A DNA stretch of 64,000 bases from Phlebotomus papatasi (taxonomy: Eukaryota; Arthropoda; Insecta; Diptera; Psychodidae). Positions 36,134-49,794 of this stretch are shown here, piece after piece. The number at the start of each line of letters is the position of its first letter. Position 1 is the first letter of the stretch. The notes beneath the pieces are model-generated. The model searched no databases. It had not been told where the DNA came from and was given only the letters and a program-made list of their open reading frames with translations. A program made the translations under genes and the position numbers. The stretch spans positions 66,970,712-67,034,711 of the forward strand of contig NC_077224.1 in NCBI RefSeq assembly GCF_024763615.1, read 5' to 3'.

Positions 36134-39100
36134 CGTAATCTAAATGAAGAAAAAAACAGAGAATTAATTATTATTATTTATTTTTAAATAAAAGGAATTT
36201 GTCGAGAAAGTTAATAATACGAAAATATTGAAGAAGCACCAGAGGAAAATTCGTTTAATTCAGACTCCACTCAAATTCTCGAACGTAACCAGTCACAACT
36301 ATAATTACTGGTTATTGGTCTATTTCACTTGTCGAATGTCTGGGTTAATTGGAAATTTAGCCATAGACAAAACCAATTATCTCATACAACACTCCGTTTT
36401 GTATTAATCCGAAACACTTTCCCTTATTTTACGCAATGAAGTAATATTATCTTTATAAAATATATTAAACAGTAACCAGTAGAAAATTTATTTGATTACA
36501 CTCGTGAATTACATCTCTAGTAAGATCGAGAAAAATTGCTGGAAGGTATAGATTAATCTTATTTAACACTTATGTCAGAGATTTCCTTGTGTATCTTCAA
36601 TAAACTGAAAGTAAAAAGTGTTAAGAGGTTTGTTTGTTCGTAATTTAAGTACAGTAGACTATCGCAAATCCGTGCATTTGTTAGCGATATGTCATCGAAA
36701 TTGTGAATAAGCTGCACAAAAAACCAAAGTTCAGTGCAAAAAGCTAAAAATCCCCACGTACTCACCAATATTATTGGTCTGTACTTTCCAATTATTTCCT
36801 CCTTGACTGTTTAAGTATCATAAAATAGTATAGCAAATGCCATGGTTGAAGAAGAGGGGTAGATCTTCAAATGGTAGCGCATATCATTTATCATTCTGTA
36901 GTAGTATACGCGAAAACCGTTTCATTCTTGAGATTAATCTTCGTACTTTCACGAGAAAAGAGAATTTCTTATCAATGGTGAGATTTTTATTATTTAGAAT
37001 CGAGGATTTTCCCACGTGAAATATGACGCTGAATATTTGAAAATTAAACTCCGGATGAGATTTTCTAAATATTTTATTGGTCTTCTTTCCTCCAATCTCA
37101 CAAGATGTATTCACTATGAGATCACTTTTAGACAACACATTGTGCTTCCAATTGCATCAAGTGCTTTAAGAAAAATTTGTTTGAAAGGATTTAACATTAT
37201 GCTATTATTATTTCAAAAAGCAATCTTCTTAAAATTTGGTTGATACTGCTTTTTTGGATAAACTGAAATATTTCTTTAAATATTTTTCTATTAAATTTGC
37301 AAATGTATAGTATATTGTTAATAATAAATAAATATAAAATTCTATACATTTTCAAGTATAGAAAAAACTTGAAGAACATGTAGAGAGAATTCGGCGAAAT
37401 TTGCGGAAACTTAAGTTTATTCCCAAAGTATTTTGAAAATTTCGAAACCGTAAAATTAGAAATCCGAAAATGTTCGTACTTGGTAAATTTCGCACTTAGG
37501 CTTAACATAATAATAAATGAAAAAATGTACGAAGGAATTTTAAGAACAGCTGGAAGTATTTTCTAAGATAATATATCCGAAAATGATATAGAATTTCTTC
37601 CTGTCATCGAGTGAAAATTTCCTAGAGTTTTACCTGCAATGTTTCTCAGAAGAATCCCCAATGAGCCTAAACACAAGTAGATTTTGATTCTCCAATAGCG
37701 TCTTGGATGAAAGGTAAATGGAACTTTATTTGCACAAAAAGTCGTTGATGATCGAAGAATTCAATTTCAATTTCGAATTTTCATACTAAATTTTCGAACA
37801 AGAAGGAAAAAATTTATCAAATATCTCACTAAAAAGCTGGCAAAAGAGTTACTCAGTGATTATGGAGTGAGTAATGAGACAAGAACAGTAAGCGTCGTTG
37901 TTCTGTTTTTTTCCTCACAACAGTGTGAAGACCGTCACATTATGACATTTGAGCACTTCGAAATTCGAACAGGATTTATCTCAGCCATCTTGCGGAATTA
38001 TTTAAAAGTAAGAAAGTCTCTTTTTTGGATCTTCAAATAGATTTTCGAATTTTTCAAGATCTACACGGAAAGAATAGAGTAAACGTTAGAAAGTTGGACA
38101 GTGAGGATTTTCGGACAAATCAATTTCGAAAATTTCTCAAAACTTGACAGTAAAATTGATAAAATAATTTTGAAAGTACTTTAAAATTGCGTAATTACAT
38201 TAATTACAAGATCAAAATTCTAATTTCTAAATGTATTTGTTTGATATTTCGCGCTGTTCCACTTTCCAAAATTTACCCTAAACACCATAAAGATCAGTGA
38301 CAATCATCAGTCCAAAGATTCGACAAAAGATTTTGATTTATTCATAAAAACCTGCAGTATTTGTATAAAAAAAACTACAATACTGCGGAAACATCTTAGC
38401 TCTATGGAAAATATTTCAAGAGTCGAAAATTCCAATCCCCAATTCATCTCTCAAAAATTTACCACTGCATTCTATGAGATAAAATTTTATTGTGAATGAT
38501 ATACAAAAAATCTTCTCTATCACTTCAATTTTCTTTAACAAATATCTCTATATGGAAATTGAATATTCCATATATTTTTTATAAATGTCTCACTTTGAGC
38601 TTTCCCAAACCTATTGATTTGGAATTCCAAGAAGTACTTGGTGAGGGAGAGTTTGTTACTGAAGGGGATTTAATGGCCCTTTGAAGAGATTCCTTTCAGC
38701 ACTATTGAAATATCTCAGATAACGAACAATTTTGAATGTATTACATGGAAATTGATGGATTGTCTTTGTAAACCAATTGGATTCCATTTGAATGTATTGT
38801 GGAATACAACCAAATTTACCAATACGACAGTTTTTTGGGGTTAATTGTGTCAAAATTGCCCTTGTTATTAACTTCCGATCAATTTGTCATTGTCTCTGAT
38901 TAATAGTGCAATTAAAGGGCGAAAAAAGCCATAAATTGGTGTTTTCAAAAGTGTTATTAATCAATGACACGGGATGGGCTTAATTTGAAAATTGATTTAT
39001 TATTTAATTTTTTTTTTAATTAGGTTTACATTTTGTATCTGTGTCTCATACCTATAACCCATCTTCCTGAGACCTTCAACCTTGTAATTTGCTAAAAGTA

Positions 39101-40358
39101 ATTCTATCACTTCCAACCTTTGATATCCTATGAAAATCAAGCTCATTCTACCTCTTTTGTGTGGGAAACCAGTGTTTCTTTTTTCTTGGTCGGGCCCCTA
39201 TTGAAGTTAGGTCATTAAATGTGACTACACTTCCCATCATATTTATATGTACGATAAACAAAGTGAAAAACAATGGAGCAAGGAGGTCAAAATGGGGGCG
39301 ACAATGTGAATTGATGGGATATTTTGGGTTGCTGGCTGGAAAGTCTCATCTTCCCTTGTGACAACTATAGTTATAAAAGAAAAGGTTTTTCCCAAGCTAT
39401 CGTAAACCTTTTCTGGTATAAAATTGCTTGGTGTTGGCAAAGTGAGTGAGACAGAATGTCACTCGCTGACTCTTCAAATATTTCCTTCTTATGCCATCAT
39501 CCCATACATTATGTAATTGGATTACATAATGTGAAAGGTGAAGAGAGGAGTTAGCCTACGGCAAATACAAAGTGTACATAATGCAGTACCATGAGGGTGG
39601 CAGTACACAAGGGCGAACAAGAGAAAAAAAACCCAAATGTTCTGTCATATTTTACCGGTAAGATATTTTGAAATCATTGATTTTGTGAGAAATTCACCGA
39701 ATAAATTTCATGGAAAATATGTTTAAATTTTTTTACGGGGTTCTACCCTTACGTCACCGCAATTCTTTTGGGAAGCGCTTTGGTATTTCATTCTTTTTTT
39801 TTCCTCCCAGCTTGGGGGGTTACGATAAGACGAGACAATTGACAACATGGAGGAGCGTGTAGAAGATGGGTACGACATAAAACACACTGGGGAGTAAAAT
39901 TTTCCCATAAAATCAACAAATTTGCCTAACTTCCACCCACCGCTATCGATTGCCTTTCATTCAATTTTCAAAGATATTCTAATTGGAATTCAGTAAAATT
40001 GCCATATCGCTGATTCTAGTCTAAACCCCAGGCATTATTCATTCAGGACTCTTGGCTCCAAGCATGAATCTATGTAATATTTTCTTTTCTTCAATAAAAT
40101 GCTACTAATAGAAGAACCACAAAATGCCTTATGTAACATGTATTTGTTGGGGAAAGTCGTGATTGATGCAAAATCTCCCAAAATCAGGATACACTCATAG
40201 TTCCAAATTCCATTTACTAGTGTTTCAAACAAACTCTATTCATTAGATGTGGATCTAATTAAAACTTCTGTGGTTCGCTAAAACTAAAACGAAAGTCGAA
40301 AGTAATAATCAAAAAAGGATAATACAGTAGAGTTTTCTAAATTCGAACGCTCGGGGGG
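36134..40358. other. Long AT-rich intergenic stretch
   Basis: No gene supported over 4.2 kb. A solitary pogo-like end (CAGTAGACTATCGCAAATCC) stands at ~36654. A second (CAGTAGAGTTTTCTAAATTC) is at ~40325, directly beside element F2. The short frames found here overlap each other on both strands. Confidence 0.45.
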
Positions 40359-40360
40359 TA

Positions 40361-40910
40361 GGGGAGACTAGGGCAAAAGTTGTCAAAACGCATATTTAAT
40401 TCTTTCACGAGCTCTGAGAAAACTTAAACATCTTATAATGAGCATCTTCTTATGGGAAATTCACTGCTCAACAACATTGTAGAAGACTATTTTCCTCTAT
40501 CTCGAAAGAAATGTGATTTTCGAATCATTTTCTAAAAGTCGATTTTGTAGAGATTCTCAAAATTGCTGGGGCAAATTTTGTCAGTCTTCGGATAATTTGT
40601 GACGTTTTACTCTCGCAAACGTTAAAAATATCAAATAGACATAGTATTATATGAAATTATTCTTCTACAACTTTATAGAAGATAATTTTTCTCTATCTTT
40701 ACGAGAAATGTACTTAAATTGAGCTAATCAGTATTGATATTTTCTGTAAGAAAAATATTCCAAAATTAGGACTCAAAATTTCATTATTTTTTTATTTTAC
40801 ATAATCCTTTGCAAATTTTTGCAGTATTTTTTTTTACAGAATTTAAATAATTTACAGAACAAATACGTTTATTAAAAAAAACACTTCAGCTACTGGTCTC
40901 CATCCTCCCC
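40361..40910. mobile_element. TAGGGG element family F, subfamily 2
   Basis: 550 bp, TA at 40359-40360 and 40911-40912. The left end is GGGGAGACTAGGGCAAAAGT. The right end is eroded to a complement reading GGGGAGGATGGAGACCAGTA. The interior is homologous to the element in the mio intron (63385-63935): shared blocks include the AAGACTATTTTCCTCTATCTC region and TTGCTGGGGCAAATTTTGTC. The GGGGCAAA word thus recurs internally, as in F1. Confidence 0.82.
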
Positions 40911-40912
40911 TA

Positions 40913-42061
40913 CTTATTGATAATATTTTGTGTGATTATCATAACAAATTGAATTTAGAATTAAGAGTAAAAGAATGGCATGGACACTGAATACTTTTTG
41001 AGAAATAAGATTCTTATTTTCCTTTTTAAAATTTTCCTGATTTTAATACGCGAAAAAATCGTATAACAATGTAGCCCCACAGCTCAAAATAGCCCCACCT
41101 CCCCCTATCCTATTTTCCTACGAAAAAAAAAATGAATATAACTATTTCCACAATAAATAATTTTATATATATTTAAAATACCAATAAAAAATTGTAACAA
41201 ATATTTCTGGAAGCTTTTTTGTTTTTTCAATGTGCACACTATGCACATTTGTTCATTGAAAGATCTAATTCATCTAATTTCATCAATTTTCCAGAACTCT
41301 TTAAGATGTATCTCTCGCTTCGCTGAAGAAAAACCACCTAAAGATGTAATGAAAAGGAGCTGATGGATATTTTTGAAAAGAACTAGCGGGAAAATTACAC
41401 ACAATTGCTGTAAGAAAGTCGGAAAAGTCCCTTAAGCGATTTTCAATGAAGTCCCATGAAATTGGTTCAAAGACAGAAGTTGGCTCATAGACTAGAGGGC
41501 AAAAGTTGAACTTTAATTAATTTAGTCCTGAACATCTCTGAGAGTGAGATGTAAGCAAATCTTTAGTTAAAGCTGTTTGTAATCTATAGAAAAAAATCCT
41601 TGAAAATATGTTTACCCTTCTATTATCAATTTTGATCCTTAGCGAAGTGCAATTTATTGAAATTCAAAATGTCCAAGTGAATTACGAAATAATTGAGAAC
41701 TGACTGTTTATGATGATATTAAAGCTGAACGGTTAATTACAAATTTCATCATTGAATTATGAACCAAACCGCAAATATCTGTGCGGAAAATATGTGAAAA
41801 TGATAAATTAACATGAAAAAAATTGACACCGCAGAATTCTGTGATTTTATTATATTTATGAATATAAAACTGGTACGAGCTGTCATTGACAACAATACAA
41901 ATAATACTCTCTCTCTTGTCAAAATAATTCAACATCAGCAGTTCAATGACCAAATGACTATAAACAATATAGAGGAAACTCAGGTAGGGTTCAAACAGTT
42001 TTAATAAGTATAAATATGACTTAATTTTAATAGAAGAAAGTGATTCTTGATAAAATGTTTG
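40913..42061. other. Intergenic stretch with an H fragment
   Basis: Contains the right half of an H-type MITE at 41035-41107. No gene is supported elsewhere. Confidence 0.45.
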
Positions 42062-42063
42062 TA

Positions 42064-42281
42064 GAGATGACTGGGGAAGAATTAGCTAGGAAATAATTTT
42101 TTTTTATTGCGCATAATTTGTTAAAAATATGTTTGTATCATGCTGATAAATATTTCAATAAATAGAATGGAAGGTATTTACTCCGAATAAATAATAATTT
42201 CCCCAATATTTCTTCTAATGCAAACTATTTATAATCCCTTTGTTTTATTCTATGCGTGACTAATTCTGCCCAGGTCTTCCC
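42064..42281. mobile_element. TAGGG MITE related to family G, short copy
   Basis: 218 bp, TA on both sides. The left end GAGATGACTGGGGAAGAATTAGC and the complement of the right end GGGAAGACCTGGGCAGAATTAGTC share the layout and the AATTAG word of the long G element at 30671-31542. The centre is AT-rich and unrelated. Confidence 0.8.
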
Positions 42282-42283
42282 TA

Positions 42284-42682
42284 TAGCGCATGTTTTAGCC
42301 TTATAGAATATGGGCACTACCAGATAAGACACATTCCAGATACGACAACGAAAAAACATTTAAAAAAGTATTTATACACAAGAACGGTGGTCAAGACACC
42401 GAGATCCAAGGGACGATCCGGAACTATATTATAGCCGGAAACAATAATTATACACTCAACTGACCAGATACTCCTTGCTAGGCTGTTCTGTTTACAATAT
42501 TGAGGAGAGAAAAGGCAGAAGGCCCGAAAAGGACCCCAAAAGTAGGTGGGGCCATAAAGGCACCCCAGTAAAATTTAACACAAAAGTCTCCTAAAAGAAA
42601 AAAATGTAAATGGAAGAACAAAAATGACCATACCGCAGGCGAGGACGTTCCCAAAAGGCAGTGTCCAGAATACGTAATCCAA
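42284..42682. other. Non-coding stretch
   Basis: Moderately G+C-rich near 42500-42680. A 93-codon minus-strand frame (42478-42759) runs into the inverted repeat and has no recognised domain. Confidence 0.35.
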
Positions 42683-42955
42683 AATGTCTTCTCGGCGAGT
42701 GTGAGTGTATTTGAGTGCCATCCAAAACGAACCAGACAATTTTCCAGAGCTTTCGACACCTATTGTGTCTTCTTCAGTGGCTCTTGATTAGTCTTTTCTT
42801 TGGATTATTAGATTTTGTCTATTTTCTGCCACATCAGTGTCACATCACAAGACTAACCAAGAACCACTGAAGAAGACACCATATGTGTTAAAAGCTCTGG
42901 CAAATTGTGTGTTTCAATTTTGGATAGCACTCAATACACCGACGCTTGCCGGAAG
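42683..42955. repeat. Head-to-head pair of family Y ends
   Basis: Two copies of the same segment face each other around an ~80-bp centre. Each contains the Y motif (minus strand 42744-42780, plus strand 42864-42900) followed by AATTGTGTGTTT-type, ATCCAAAAT and GAGTG/CACTC words. The minus copy has stem GACAC/GTGTC. In the plus copy the GAAA is TTAAAA and the stem is shortened. The pair could fold as one long hairpin. Confidence 0.65.
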
Positions 42956-44929
42956 AACATTCTGTTCTTTGTTGTAACACTGTTTTAGAACTTCTTTTTT
43001 ATAGAAAACATTGTTTTAGAACTTTTTTCGCATATTAAAGAAAACACTGTTAGAGGGTTAAATGAACATGCGAAAAATATTAAGTATTCGAAGCTATAGT
43101 GTGTGCGAAGCCTAAAACCTTTCCCCTACATTAATTAATTTATCTAATTTTAAAATGACAATAATTTATTTTTACTTGGGATAAGTATGACAATATCTTT
43201 GTTGAAAAATCTGTCCTATTTAAATACAAATAGATTTCGTTATCTTAATTCCTGTATTTAATGAAAAATCACAAGATTTTGTATCACTCCTGTGCGAATC
43301 TACCCCAGTATTTATACATTTACGGTTCCACTGCTATACTCGTTTAAACTTTAAGAATATACGTACATTTATGAAAGATATATATTTAATTCGTTTACCA
43401 ACTCTTGAAGCATAGAAAACTTAAAATGCAGATTGCATACAAAAAACCAACACACTGATTTTGAAAACATTGAATTTGAAAAGTTTGGCAATGGAACAAT
43501 ATTTATTGCAAATTGAAATGCAGTACTTTGGCCTCATCCCAAAAAAAACTCACAGTAAAATATACATAATCTCTTATCTCGTTCTATATGTACGTATAGA
43601 TTTTATACTGTTATGGTCGTAAATGATTCTATGAGACAAGCTATAAATTCACCATACAGTGTAAATTTGCATTTTAAAATGAAAGAAATATTAACAATAA
43701 ATAATAACAATTAAAAATGAAAAAAATAATGTGACCACAATTCACACAATTCTCAAAAGATTCATTATATTAGAGATATTCACCGAAATATTCATATAAA
43801 TATTCGCATTTAATTTGCTAAATATTCACAATAGTCATGAAATAATCTTAAAATATTCACGATATGCATTTAATTCTTCATTAATTAAATGCATTATTTG
43901 CACAAATGCCTTTTTCCACCAAATTTAGCATATAATTAATTATTCCTATCAAAATTATTTCTTTAATGACTCTCTTTTCATCTTTTCTTCATTACATATC
44001 TTTCGTCCTTTTTATGGATTTATGTGCTTAATACGACAAATCTATATTTTATCATCCTTTATGCTATGCAGTTGCCATCATACAGCTTTATGAAGTGAAA
44101 CACTGGTGAATTTTAATTTATATGCACCCAACCTAATTTCCCATGAAACTCGGTAAAACTTTCGCACTTTAGCTTCAAGATAGAGTGGACTAATTTGAAA
44201 TTTAAAATTGTCCCTCGTGCAGAAAAGTTGATAGATTTTCCATATATGCATATAACAGTAAACTTGTCTATTTGCTTAGCCTTATTCGAAATTTTCCAAT
44301 GAGAAAACTTTTAATAGAGAATATGTTACGTTGAGCCAACAAAATATTTATTTTAGAAACACTAAAAGTTATCAGCTTTATTTGTACAAACAAAGAATAA
44401 TAACAATGAATATTTCCAAAAAAGGTGTATTATTATAAAAATATATATTATTTAATTATTTCACTCAAAATTGCTGCTGCAGTGAAACATAATACGTTTG
44501 TTTAAAAATATAAATATATTTTAATGCTTTCAAGCTATTTCATACAATTACATGTGAATATTAATACATTTCGATGTGAAATATAAATGTCATTGTCAAT
44601 TATCGCTATTGAAGGAAACTACCTGAAACAATTAACATAAATTCAGAGCTCAATTAATGGTATTACGACAAAAAACAAAGAACTTAGCAATGTTCTGTAA
44701 AATGAATGTAATGAACAATCTATTATTAATTTTTGTACTTTTTAATGCAATTATTTCATAAGCTGTGATGGAACAATTCAGATTTTACGTCGTAGTGCGA
44801 AATATTTTCAGTTTAAAAAGAGGATTCTTCAAAACCATTGATTTTATAATAGGTTTACTTTTTTGGTATCTTTAGCTGATTTAACTAGGGCAAACCGATT
44901 TTGTCCGTCTCCAATACGCTTCAATAAAA
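42956..44929. other. AT-rich stretch with a solitary TAGGGG right end
   Basis: At 43095-43126 the sequence GTGCGAAGCCTAAAACCTTTCCCC followed by TA is a right end of the J/C type. No matching left end was found. The remainder is very AT-rich without gene evidence. Confidence 0.45.
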
Positions 44930-45005
44930 TCGGTAATACTAAAAACAAGTTGTCAAAGTGTCCCAGGCTTTGAGAAATGCTTGGACTCGTGACTTTGATG
45001 CTATA

Positions 45006-45209
45006 GGGGAAAGTGGCCTGCCTTAGAATGCGACAACCTTTGAATATTTGAACTTTTCCCTTATTTTTCCAAAGAAAAACCCTATTCTCTGAACTATAGT
45101 TAATACAACTACCTATTTTCTATTAAATTCGATTACCGAAATAGAATTTTTGCTTTGGGACATAAGAAAAAAATAAATATTCCGCATTCAAAAACAAACC
45201 GCTTTCCCC
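45006..45209. mobile_element. TAGGGG MITE family I
   Basis: 204 bp, TA at 45004-45005 and 45210-45211. The ends GGGGAAAGTGG and complement GGGGAAAGCGG are followed by divergent arms containing TTAGAATGCG and its partner TTTGAATGCGG. It interrupts repeat B exactly where copy 2 reads GATGCTATACCTC (34803-34815), which shows a single TA at the empty site. Confidence 0.85.
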
Positions 45210-45668
45210 TAACTCAAAAATACTCTCTCATCATTTACCGCTTACCAATTTAAATCAATTCATAAGTCACTCAAAAAATCCCACAAAATAGTTTCAAGTA
45301 TTAAAATTAGTTACCGGTTATGATTATGAACCGCTTCAGAACCGATTAGAACCGATTCATACTTATCAGAAATTCTAAGACTTCTCATCATTCCCAAATA
45401 TGACACCATCCGGTTGAAAAATACGCTCTTTAGAGTTTTTTCAACCTTTAATCTTGGAAAACCGTTATTACTCTGAAAAAAAAATGTTTTGTCAAATTAA
45501 GAAGAAAAGTTTGTTAAAAGGATGTTCTTCCATACAGAATATGGAAAAGTTTTGTCAAATCGGCGGCCAACTGGATCTTCTTGAAAGTTTGTCAAAAGGA
45601 TGTTTTTCATATGATTTTCGTATAAGGACGGAAGGTCCACCTGTGTCAAAAAATTAAAAACAAATATA

Positions 45669-45917
45669 TGGTAAAGTGGTATAAGTTGGACAGTGGTACA
45701 AGTTGGATAATGGTACAATTTGGACAGAACTTTTTGTCTTGATAAATTTAATACTTCATTTTTATTTGTATATTTTTAATGCTTTAGTTTTATAATTTGG
45801 TTCCGTGTGCTTAAAAACAAATTTTGTACTGTATTTATCAAGAAAAAAGCCATGTCCAACTTGTACCGGCGAATTGTCCAACTTGTAACACTAATTCCAA
45901 ATTATATCACTTTACCC
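45669..45917. mobile_element. TAGGG MITE family M
   Basis: 249 bp between TA dinucleotides. The left end is TGGTAAAGTGGTATAAGTTG and the complement of the right GGGTAAAGTGATATAATTTG. The word TGGTAYAAGTTGGA is repeated three times in tandem-like spacing on the left (from 45676) and twice, complemented, on the right (about 45853-45890). This is a clear case of a family word reiterated inside a small MITE. Confidence 0.85.
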
Positions 45918-46746
45918 TATATATCCAAAAATAAAAAAAAACTCATAACGAGTTTTTGAGCAACCCTTAAAAAACATGGTTTTGGAAGGGATAGAATGAA
46001 GTGTAGGGAGAATGAGGGACATATTAATGGTCCCTAGGTCAACTTATGTAGGGTCCTCCGAAGATCCAGTCTCTATCTCTAACCGTTTGAGCTCTAGGCA
46101 TGGTGACGGCCGAACGATAGACAGACATACGAACAAACAGTATGACGTCAAAAAACTCGAAACTTCAGATTCCCTAAAATCTACCAAAATACGACCCTTT
46201 GAGGGGTAAGGAGTCAAAATATAAATCAAAATCGAGGAATTAAATATATTGCTCTGATTGACGATTTCTCTGTACATAAATACAATTAACATTAAACTAA
46301 AGTTCGTAAAAATCTCAGAATTAAATATACTGCTCTCTCTATTGAGATCGAACAGTGAAATTGAATCTTTTTCCTTCTATTCAATAAATACTATTTTAAA
46401 ACACTTTAAAGAGTGACTGGCAAATGAATCTTAAAGCTTCAGTTCCCTGAAACTGTATCACTCTCCTTGAAAATAAATCTCTATCGTCTCAAATTCTCCA
46501 CAGAAGATTTTTTTAGGGTTTTGGTCGTTTTGATAATATTCTCCAATGGAAAATTACTATTATTATATTACTAATTATTTTTTCTTGGGATATTTTTTAT
46601 TGTTTTTAATATTCAAAATTAAAATTCAACATCTTCTGAGCAATCTACCTTAACTATTATACTTTAAGGGAAAGTCGTTTAGTTTCTTCTCTTTAAAATA
46701 GAGCAGTATACTGCACAACTCACTCTCAGGTCTACTGCACACCATA

Positions 46747-47611
46747 GGGGAGACTGGGGTAAAAAGTCAAAAAACGGATATTTTATTTTTTTACAAGCTA
46801 CCGTAGTGCCCCAGAAATTTTTAATTAGTGCAGTTTTATAGGAAATTTACTGCTCTACAACTTTGTGAAAGTCATTTTCGTCTATTGTGTAACGAAATAC
46901 ATTTATCGAGCTATTTTCTAAAAGATAATTTTGTGATCATTCTCAAAAATACTGGGGCAAATAGTACCAGGTATCGGATATTATCATATTTTGATTTGCT
47001 TTATTACGGGGTTTCGTAAATAAAAAAAATAGCTAAAAGTGACATATTTTATAGAAAATTTATTCCTCTACACCTTTTTGAAACACAGTTTTCTCTATCT
47101 GAACGAAAAGAGTGTTTTTCAAGCTATTTTAGAAAAAACACACAAAAGACTGCTAATATTTTGACCAATGCAAACCACAAACGGCGAGACATGGAAATGA
47201 CGTTTCTTTTCGCCGAGAGACACCAGAAATTGCTTCGGTCTTTCTTACTTTTTGCTCCATACCTTTTGTTACTTTTTACCCCAAGTAGTCATTTTTAATA
47301 AAAGGATTTCTGGAGAAAAGAACTTTTGTGAAATTCTAAAATAGATAGGGGATTCGTATTCAAAAAATCCAAATTATTTAAAAAATATTTACCAGTGTAT
47401 CAATTTTGGAGAATAAGTAGGTCAAAATTGATATTTGCTGTAAGGAAAACATTTTAAAAATAGGGCTAAAAATTTCAATATTTTTTACTTACGACATTGA
47501 AGAAGGTCTATGGAGGCCATCTATGAAAAAATTTTAAGCCGCTATCTCTTTTATCTTGGAAGATATTAAATTTTCAAATTTTCAATTTGTGACTTTTTGC
47601 CCCAGTCCCCC
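46747..47611. mobile_element. TAGGGG element family F, copy 2
   Basis: 865 bp, TA at 46745-46746 and 47612-47613. The left end GGGGAGACTGGGGTAAAAAG and the complement of the right (GGGGGACTGGGGCAAAAAGT) match F1. The interior is colinear with F1 in reverse orientation. It includes the GTTACTTTTTACCCCAAGT word near 47269-47285 and the block AAGAAGGTCTATGGAGG near 47500. No transposase. Confidence 0.9.
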
Positions 47612-47613
47612 TA

Positions 47614-49568
47614 TTGAATTATTGTACACTAATGTAGCAAAACAAAGTTCTTAGGGCGCAAATTTTAGTAAGTCTAATGTATTAACTTACTCTCAATTAA
47701 GACCTTTAAAAGTCATACGATTAAAAAACGGAATCATCAAAACAGAATACGACGCTACGTATAAGGCTTTTCTAAATGAAATCGTTATCAATGATTAACT
47801 ATTTTTAACAAAATGTGGTATTGACTATGTTATATTTAAGGCGCCGAACGCGACAGTCAATTTAAAAGTATCAAAATTGAACAATCGATCAAGAATTATG
47901 ACAATATTTTAAGATTTCGGACTTCTAAAAAAAAAGTATGGAAATCTTGTAATTAAATCCCTGTCCGATTATGTTTTTGTGTGTTTAAAGCCTTGTCTTA
48001 TAAAGTCTCAAGATTTGAATTTGATTTGATTTGAATTTGAATCCATTCTAGTGTCCCAAATTTTTACTACCAATTAAATTAAAGAATAACCGTTCTTATT
48101 CTTATTACCCCAAACCAAACTTTAAGTCATAGTATATACTAAGATTTATTCCTCTTATCTATTTTTATATAAAACTACCTCAAAATTAAATTAACAATTT
48201 TGGGATGAAGATACCCCACCCTTCCCTATAATCGAAGTTGACATTATTTGTCAGTTTAGATTGCAATATCGTAGGACGTTTTATTTTTTGATACTATTTA
48301 AAATTCGAAAACGTACAATTCTACGACTTTTACCACTTCAACTTACAAGGCTCCAATAAAGAATGTCACTTCAGAGAAAATATGAGTAGAACGTACTTAG
48401 AAAGTTAATTCTATCACAAAATTATCACAAATTAAAGTAATATTGCTATTTTCTAAATCATGTCAATTCTATACATCAGGATTAGACCATTTTTTCCCAT
48501 GATTCCATATTTTACTCAGAGCTTTGAGGTTTTACGGTATTTAAAGTCGGTTGAAAACAAATTAAATTTAAAAAAAAAAATAAAATTCCTTATCCAGAGA
48601 AAATTGAATTATAAAAATGTTGTCACGAATTTTAGGTATTGTATGAAAAATGACATTAATTGAAATTTATATTCGAAATGTGTATGTTTTGCATTATAGT
48701 TCTCCAGTTATACATACCATTCTCCAGTGGAATGTGAATAAATAAGGACAAGTTTTGCTGCTATGTAAATTGCACTAGTCGCATTACATTCATATGGCAC
48801 AATAGCTCCTACATAAGTACTCTGCTATAATTCCTAAATCATCTGTGTTCCCAAAAGATCGCATACTTTCCTGCCTCACTTCAGCAACTTTGCTTTGTGT
48901 GTGCTTTCTCAAGGAAGAATTTAACACTTGTGCTCATTCAAATCAAGATCATGTCGGAAAATTTCACTTTAACACGTGAAAATGTCATCACTGATGCTTC
49001 TTTCGATGTTTCACAAAACATACAGTTGCTGTCATATTATAATCCTGACGAGGGAAAATTTATATATATGTATATAATATTTATTCACTAATTACACTCG
49101 ACAGATAGTCAAATGTGTGTATTTTGCAAAATTTAATGGGATACTTGTGTCGTGAAGCATGACAAAAAGAATAATACACGTTCTAAAATCCACCCGCAAA
49201 ATTAATTTTCATTCCCAGTTTATTTGCCTAAGATAATTAAATTCACATAATAATCGATGTCAAATGGTAGAGCGTCCAAAAAGCATTTTGAGTTAATCTT
49301 CATTATGCACCAAATATATGTTACCTATGTATTTGCAGAGAACTCATAGGACTCATATACATACAATAAATACAAACAGAATAAATAAACCTGAAACTTG
49401 CACAAATAGAGTTTCACTCACCAATATAATTTGTCATCCAAATGCATCAATTACATCACCAAATCACATTTCCAGTAATTTTTTAGAAATTAGGGTAATT
49501 GCTCTTTATAGCTTTTATTGCTCAAACTCAAAGGGAGGGCAATATTACATTTTTTCATCTTGCTAGTG
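47614..49568. other. AT-rich intergenic stretch
   Basis: Short reiterated TTTGAATTTGATTTGA words lie at 48013-48045. GATACCCCACCCTTCCCTATA at ~48212 looks like a solitary TA|GGG-type right end. The frame at 48897-49091 contains a plausible ATG context (48952) but no splice signal or known domain. Confidence 0.4.
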
Positions 49569-49571
49569 TAA

Positions 49572-49710
49572 AAGGCCTCGAAAAAATTGTAAAAAAAATC
49601 TTTAAAAACGTTTTTTTAATGTAATTTTACAATCTTCCCCTACAAAAAAGCAATTTCCTTTAAAAAAAAAATATTTTTTGAATAAAATTACTTCCAATGT
49701 GTAGAGGACT
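49572..49710. mobile_element. PIF/Harbinger-like MITE family R copy 3, decayed
   Basis: TAA flanks both sides. The left end AAGGCCTCGAAAAAATTGT and the complement of the right AGTCCTCTACACATTGGAAG follow the R layout, with poly-A/T arms. The right end is much closer to the family than the left. Confidence 0.6.
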
Positions 49711-49794
49711 TAAAAAATATAAGAGATATCAATTTACGGTTTTCGATAACCACCGCATTAGAGAATATTATTTATTTTTATTTTTTTGAAATGA

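Larger units (their letters stand above)
44930..46260 (+). repeat. Dispersed repeat family B, copy 3, with two insertions
   Basis: Shows the landmarks of copy 2 in the same order: ACTTTGATGCTA then (after an insertion) ACTCAAAAATACTC, CATTTACCGCTTACC, GAACCGATTCATACTTATC, TATTAATGGTCCCTAGGTCAA, TCTATCTCTAACCGTTTGAG and ATGACGTCAAAAAA. Element I (45006-45209) and element M (45669-45917) are inserted in it. The short frames across it are chance. Confidence 0.65.

Noticed and set aside
38496..38684. Frame containing EVLGEGEF, resembling a kinase glycine loop
   Set aside because: No other kinase motif follows and the frame ends 12 codons later; chance similarity.
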